Below, one piece after another: positions 61,601 to 64,000 of a stretch of 64,000 nucleotides of DNA (position 1 is its first letter; every line of letters starts with the position of its first letter). Made by a program: the position numbers and the translations under genes. Origin of the DNA: Akkermansia muciniphila. GTDB taxonomy: Bacteria; Pseudomonadota; Gammaproteobacteria; Burkholderiales; Burkholderiaceae_C. Where the stretch lies: NCBI GenBank assembly GCA_943331105.2, contig CALQKH020000002.1:62001-126000 (forward strand), given 5' to 3'. The notes under the pieces are model-generated. The model ran no database searches. It saw only the letters and a program-made list of their open reading frames with translations, and had not been told where the DNA came from.

Positions 61601-62647
61601 GCTGATGGGTTCGACCATCAGTTGCTCGACCTTGCTGCGCAGGCTGTAGCGCTTGACGCGGGCGGTGCCGGCATCGATCACGTAACGGATGCCGGGCACC
61701 GTGAGTGACGTTTCAGCCACGTTGGTGGCCAGTACGATGCGGCGGCCATTCGATGCTTCAAAAATCTGGTCTTGCTCGGCCTGCGACAAACGCGCAAACA
61801 GCGGCAGAACCTCGGCGCCTCGCGTCAGGGGTTGATGCGCCAAGTGCTTACGCAGGTGGTCGGCGGCTTCGCGGATCTCGCGCTCGCCGGGCAAAAAGAT
61901 CAGGATATCGCCCCCTGCCCCGCCTTGCCAGAGTTCGTCCACGGCATCGGCCATGGCCTCGTTCAGGCCATAGTCCCGGGTCTCTTCAAACGGACGGTAG
62001 CGCTGCTCCACCGGAAAGGTGCGGCCTGACACCATGATGACCGGGGCCGGGCCGTTGCGCGACGCAAAGTGTTTGGCAAAGCGGTCGGCGTCAATCGTGG
62101 CTGAGGTCACCACGATTTTGAGGTCTGGGCGGCGCGGCAGGATCTGGCGCAGGTAGCCCAGCAAGAAGTCGATGTTCAGGCTGCGTTCGTGCGCCTCGTC
62201 GATGATGATCGTGTCATAGGCCTGCAGCAGCGGATCGGTCTGGGTTTCGGCCAGCAAGATGCCGTCGGTCATGAGCTTGACCGAGGCGTTTTTGCTCAAA
62301 CGGTCCTGAAACCGCACCTTGAAACCCACCACATCGCCCAGCGGCGTCTTGAGTTCTTCGGCAATCCGTTTGGCCACCGAGCTGGCCGCAATGCGCCGGG
62401 GCTGGGTGTGTCCGATCATGCGCGCCCGCTCGCCAGGCTTGGCGTTCAACTTACCGCGCCCCAGCATCAGTGCAATCTTGGGCAGCTGCGTGGTCTTGCC
62501 CGAACCAGTTTCACCGCAGACGATGATGACCTGGTGCTGGTCCATGGCAGCCATGATTTCGTCACGGCGGGCCGAGACCGGCAGGCCTTCGGGGAAGTCG
62601 ATTTGGAGGGGGGTGTCAGACAAAGCGGAAACTTCTGTGAAAATCAA
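58664..62647 (-). CDS. hrpA: ATP-dependent RNA helicase HrpA
   Basis: A DEAH-box helicase of up to 1327 residues. Walker A GETGSGKTTQ (45-54), DEAH at 150-153, and the helicase motifs TSATIDADRFAKHF, NVAETSLTVPGIRYVIDAG and QRAGRCGR are present, with the OB fold and the long DUF3418 C-terminus. No ATG precedes residue 32, so a TTG start (62647 or 62623) is likely. Two REP-like palindromes lie inside the frame (59586-59608 and 61038-61058), in probable linkers about residues 1014-1021 and 530-537, without a frameshift. Confidence 0.93.
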   Translation of the reverse strand: MIFTEVSALSDTPLQIDFPEGLPVSARRDEIMAAMDQHQVIIVCGETGSGKTTQLPKIALMLGRGKLNAKPGERARMIGHTQPRRIAASSVAKRIAEELKTPLGDVVGFKVRFQDRLSKNASVKLMTDGILLAETQTDPLLQAYDTIIIDEAHERSLNIDFLLGYLRQILPRRPDLKIVVTSATIDADRFAKHFASRNGPAPVIMVSGRTFPVEQRYRPFEETRDYGLNEAMADAVDELWQGGAGGDILIFLPGEREIREAADHLRKHLAHQPLTRGAEVLPLFARLSQAEQDQIFEASNGRRIVLATNVAETSLTVPGIRYVIDAGTARVKRYSLRSKVEQLMVEPISQAAANQRAGRCGRVANGICIRLYDDKDFAGRPRFTDPEILRSSLAGVILRMKSLHLGIVEDFPFIEAPSKRAITDGYQLLAELGAVNDDNELTPIGQELARLPLDPRVGRMILEARHRNALDEVLVIASAMSVQDVRDRPMDAQAQADQQHAKFDDDKSEFTGYLKLWKWIHDARGGPTKSIGVRSQLNSPAQEAPQHKLSNRQYEQLLRQNFINIRRVREWRDTHTQLLTVVTEHKWRINTQPASYEQLHLSMLSGLLGNVGYKLEDEEAYLGARGIKFHKHPGAHLSKKPGRWIVVAELVETTRLFGRGIAAIEPQWLEQVGAHLLKKQVLDPHWEKKSAEVVALERATLYGLMVYSGRRTAYSRVDLHGAREIFIREALVGDQWETKLPFLAANHKMIAKVEELEHKSRRQDVLVDDELIYAFYDQQIPPEVCSGRLLEDWYRAVSAKQPRLLLLTREELMRHEAAGITTQAFPKQIRLGGTDCTAVYLHQPGDARDGVTVTVPLFVLNQVSEDRCEWLVPGLLKDKIQALLKSLPQRPRSRFVPLPESATRLAAELSVPELFGAGSLTDVLLKKVRDETSLDIKRTDFKHEMLSPHLFMNLLVVDEHGRQLGMGRNLGALKGELGAKARGAFQALAQLKVAAAHAAGPQSTQSTESKKLEKLGSDPNLSKSDASGRDNQLRGEKPTASKPLAPQRYTTWTFGELPELMEISKGGQTLIGFPALVDVQDAVTIEVFDEPDVAASKNRAGLRRLFALQIKDALKYLEKNIPDLQKMAVAYMPLGTADELKTQIIDVALDRAFLLDPLPNDETTFKRRIEEGRGRLTLIANEVARLAGTILLEFGAATRKIKDTKNAPDATADCTQQLQRLMPKNFMAVTSWLQLQHCARYLKAITLRLDKYRADPARDAQRLAELKPQEQRYWRLVAERKGAQDARMLEFRWLLEELRVSFFAQELRTPQPVSIKRLDKAWGQLNH
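59586..59608. repeat. REP-like palindrome in hrpA, copy 1
   Basis: AAATTGGGGTC-T-GACCCCAATTT: an 11-bp perfect inverted repeat around one base, inside hrpA, coding for KLGSDPN in its frame. It looks like dispersed GGGGTC/GACCCC palindromes of many proteobacteria. Confidence 0.8.
61038..61058. repeat. REP-like palindrome in hrpA, copy 2
   Basis: AATTGGGATC-T-GACCCCAATT: 10-base arms with one mismatch; the same core as copy 1, about 1.45 kb away, coding for IGVRSQL. Confidence 0.75.
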
Positions 62648-62712
62648 GCCAAGAACAGCCCGGGATTATCCCCGGCCCGGCACTCTGCCCCATTCGCCGT
62701 ACCTGATTGCCC

Positions 62713-64000
62713 ATGTCCACAGTTTTCAACTTCACCTTCGTGCCCTGGTTCCGGTCGGTGGCGCCTTACATCCACATGCACCGGGGCAAGACCTTTGTGG
62801 TGGGCATCGCGGGCGAGGCCATTGCGGCGGGCAAGCTGCAAAACCTGGCGCAAGACTTGGCGCTGATCCAGAGCATGGGCGTGAAAATCGTGCTGGTCCA
62901 CGGCTTTCGTCCGCAGGTGAATGAACAGCTGGCGGCCAAGGGCCACACACCCCAATACTCGCATGGCATCCGCATCACCGACAGCGTCGCTTTGGACTGC
63001 GCCCAAGAGGCAGCAGGCCAGTTGCGCTACGAAATTGAAGCCGCTTTCAGCCAGGGCCTGCCCAACACGCCCATGGCGGGCTCCACCGTGCGGGTGTTGT
63101 CAGGCAACTTCATCACCGCCCGGCCCGTGGGCATTGTGGACGGCGTGGATTTCATCCACTCGGGCCTGGTGCGCAAGGTGGACGTAGACGGCATCATGCG
63201 CACACTGGACATGGGTGCCATGGTTTTGCTCTCGCCATTTGGGTTTTCGCCCACGGGCGAGGCCTTCAACCTGGCCATGGAAGAAGTGGCCACCAGCGTA
63301 GCGGCCGAGTTGCAGGCCGACAAGCTGATTTTTGTGACCGAAGTGCCAGGCATTCGCATTGAGCCGCACGCCCCCGCCAGCGACGACAACCCCATTGACA
63401 CCGAACTGCCGCTGGCCGCTGCCAAGCAGTTGCTGGCCTCGCTGCCCCAGCCTACCGAGCCGACCGACATCGGCTTCTATTTGCAACACTGCGTGAAGGC
63501 TTGCGAAGAAGGCGTGGAGCGCTCCCACATCCTGCCCTTTGCGGTGGACGGCGCTTTGCTGCTGGAGGTGTATGTCCACGACGGCATCGGCACCATGGTG
63601 ATCGATGAAAAACTGGAAGAACTGCGCGAAGCCACTTCGGACGATGTGGGCGGTATCTTGCAACTGATCGAGCCGTTTGAGAAAGACGGCACCCTGGTCA
63701 AACGCGACCGCACCGAGATCGAACGTGACATTGACCACTACACCATCCTTGACCACGATGGCGTGATCTTTGCCTGTGCCGCTCTTTACCCCTACCCCGA
63801 GGCCAAAACGGCCGAGATGGCGGCACTCACTGTGTCACCCCAGTCACAAGGTCAGGGCGATGGCGAGAAGGTGCTCAAGCGCATCGAGCAACGCGCCCGC
63901 GCCATGGGGGTCAAAAGCATTTTTGTGCTGACCACCCGAACCATGCACTGGTTCATCAAACGCGGCTTCGCTCAGGTGGACCCTGACTGGTTGCCTGAGG
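62713..64000 (+). CDS. argA: N-acetylglutamate synthase ArgA (3' end outside the window)
   Basis: The first 429 residues are visible. An amino-acid-kinase-like N-domain (FVPWFRSVAPYIHMHRGKTF, LIQSMGVKIVLVHGFRPQVN, MLLSPFGFSPTGE-like VLLSPFGFSPTGEAFNLAME) is followed by the GNAT domain (CAALYPYPEAKTAEMAALTV, FVLTTRTMHWFIKRGFAQVD). ArgA makes N-acetylglutamate, the first step of arginine synthesis, and is usually inhibited by arginine. It is divergent from hrpA with a 65-base gap; the frame is open at the right edge. Confidence 0.95.
   Translation, partial: MSTVFNFTFVPWFRSVAPYIHMHRGKTFVVGIAGEAIAAGKLQNLAQDLALIQSMGVKIVLVHGFRPQVNEQLAAKGHTPQYSHGIRITDSVALDCAQEAAGQLRYEIEAAFSQGLPNTPMAGSTVRVLSGNFITARPVGIVDGVDFIHSGLVRKVDVDGIMRTLDMGAMVLLSPFGFSPTGEAFNLAMEEVATSVAAELQADKLIFVTEVPGIRIEPHAPASDDNPIDTELPLAAAKQLLASLPQPTEPTDIGFYLQHCVKACEEGVERSHILPFAVDGALLLEVYVHDGIGTMVIDEKLEELREATSDDVGGILQLIEPFEKDGTLVKRDRTEIERDIDHYTILDHDGVIFACAALYPYPEAKTAEMAALTVSPQSQGQGDGEKVLKRIEQRARAMGVKSIFVLTTRTMHWFIKRGFAQVDPDWLPE

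Overview
The window is a chromosomal segment of a motile betaproteobacterium, most likely Burkholderiales/Comamonadaceae. Supporting points are the moderately high GC, the flgAMN / flgB-L / fliD / fliC / fliE-J layout, a five-gene branched-chain-type (Liv) ABC transporter beside an IclR-controlled pobA, an OsmC-YcaO fusion gene, and argA beside hrpA. The genus cannot be fixed from the sequence alone.

Region 1 (1-18,000) holds the rod, hook and filament-cap genes. The left edge carries a 5'-truncated FliK-like gene and an orphan FlhB C-terminal-domain gene (fhlB). Then come leftward flgA-flgM-flgN, a rightward LysM/lysozyme-like gene, and the long rightward series flgBCDEFGHIJKL, fliD, flaG. 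FlgJ has only its rod-binding half, so the LysM/lysozyme protein is the obvious candidate for the missing peptidoglycan-cutting activity.

Region 2 (18,000-36,300) is a flagellin glycosylation island bracketed by two long, closely related flagellin genes (687 and 685 aa). Next to the first flagellin is a TPR glycosyltransferase. The leftward strand then carries a complete CMP-pseudaminic acid pathway (pseB, pseC, pseF, a pse-associated methylase, pseG, pseH, pseI). Beyond it lies an acetamidino-sugar cassette: a methyltransferase, two PP-loop N-acetyl-sugar amidotransferases, and HisH-like and HisF-like partners. Together they suggest an amidinated, perhaps methylated, pseudaminic acid on the filament.

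Region 3 (36,300-43,980) holds a FleQ-like sigma-54 activator and fliEFGHIJ (MS ring, switch and export ATPase).

Regulation can be read directly from the DNA. Sequences close to the sigma-54 consensus (TGGCA..N..TTGC, with GG-N10-GC spacing) precede flgA, the LysM gene, flgB, the fleQ-like gene, pseB and the second flagellin. Sigma-28 sequences (T[A/C]AAG..-N11-..CGA) precede flgM, fliD, flaG and the first flagellin. This implies a FleQ-type flagellar hierarchy in which sugar synthesis is switched on with the hook-basal-body genes, while the late genes and one flagellin depend on FliA/FlgM.

Region 4 (43,980-64,000) is non-flagellar: livKHMGF-type transporter genes, a PobR-like IclR regulator divergent from pobA with a 31-bp near-perfect palindrome between them, a short CaiB/BaiF CoA-transferase, a secreted alpha/beta hydrolase, a DUF1003 membrane protein, a small exported protein with three CX10C repeats, an OsmC-YcaO fusion, a HigB/HigA-type toxin-antitoxin pair, hrpA (with two REP-like palindromes inside its reading frame) and the 5' part of argA. 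I saw no tRNA, rRNA, CRISPR array or complete insertion sequence.
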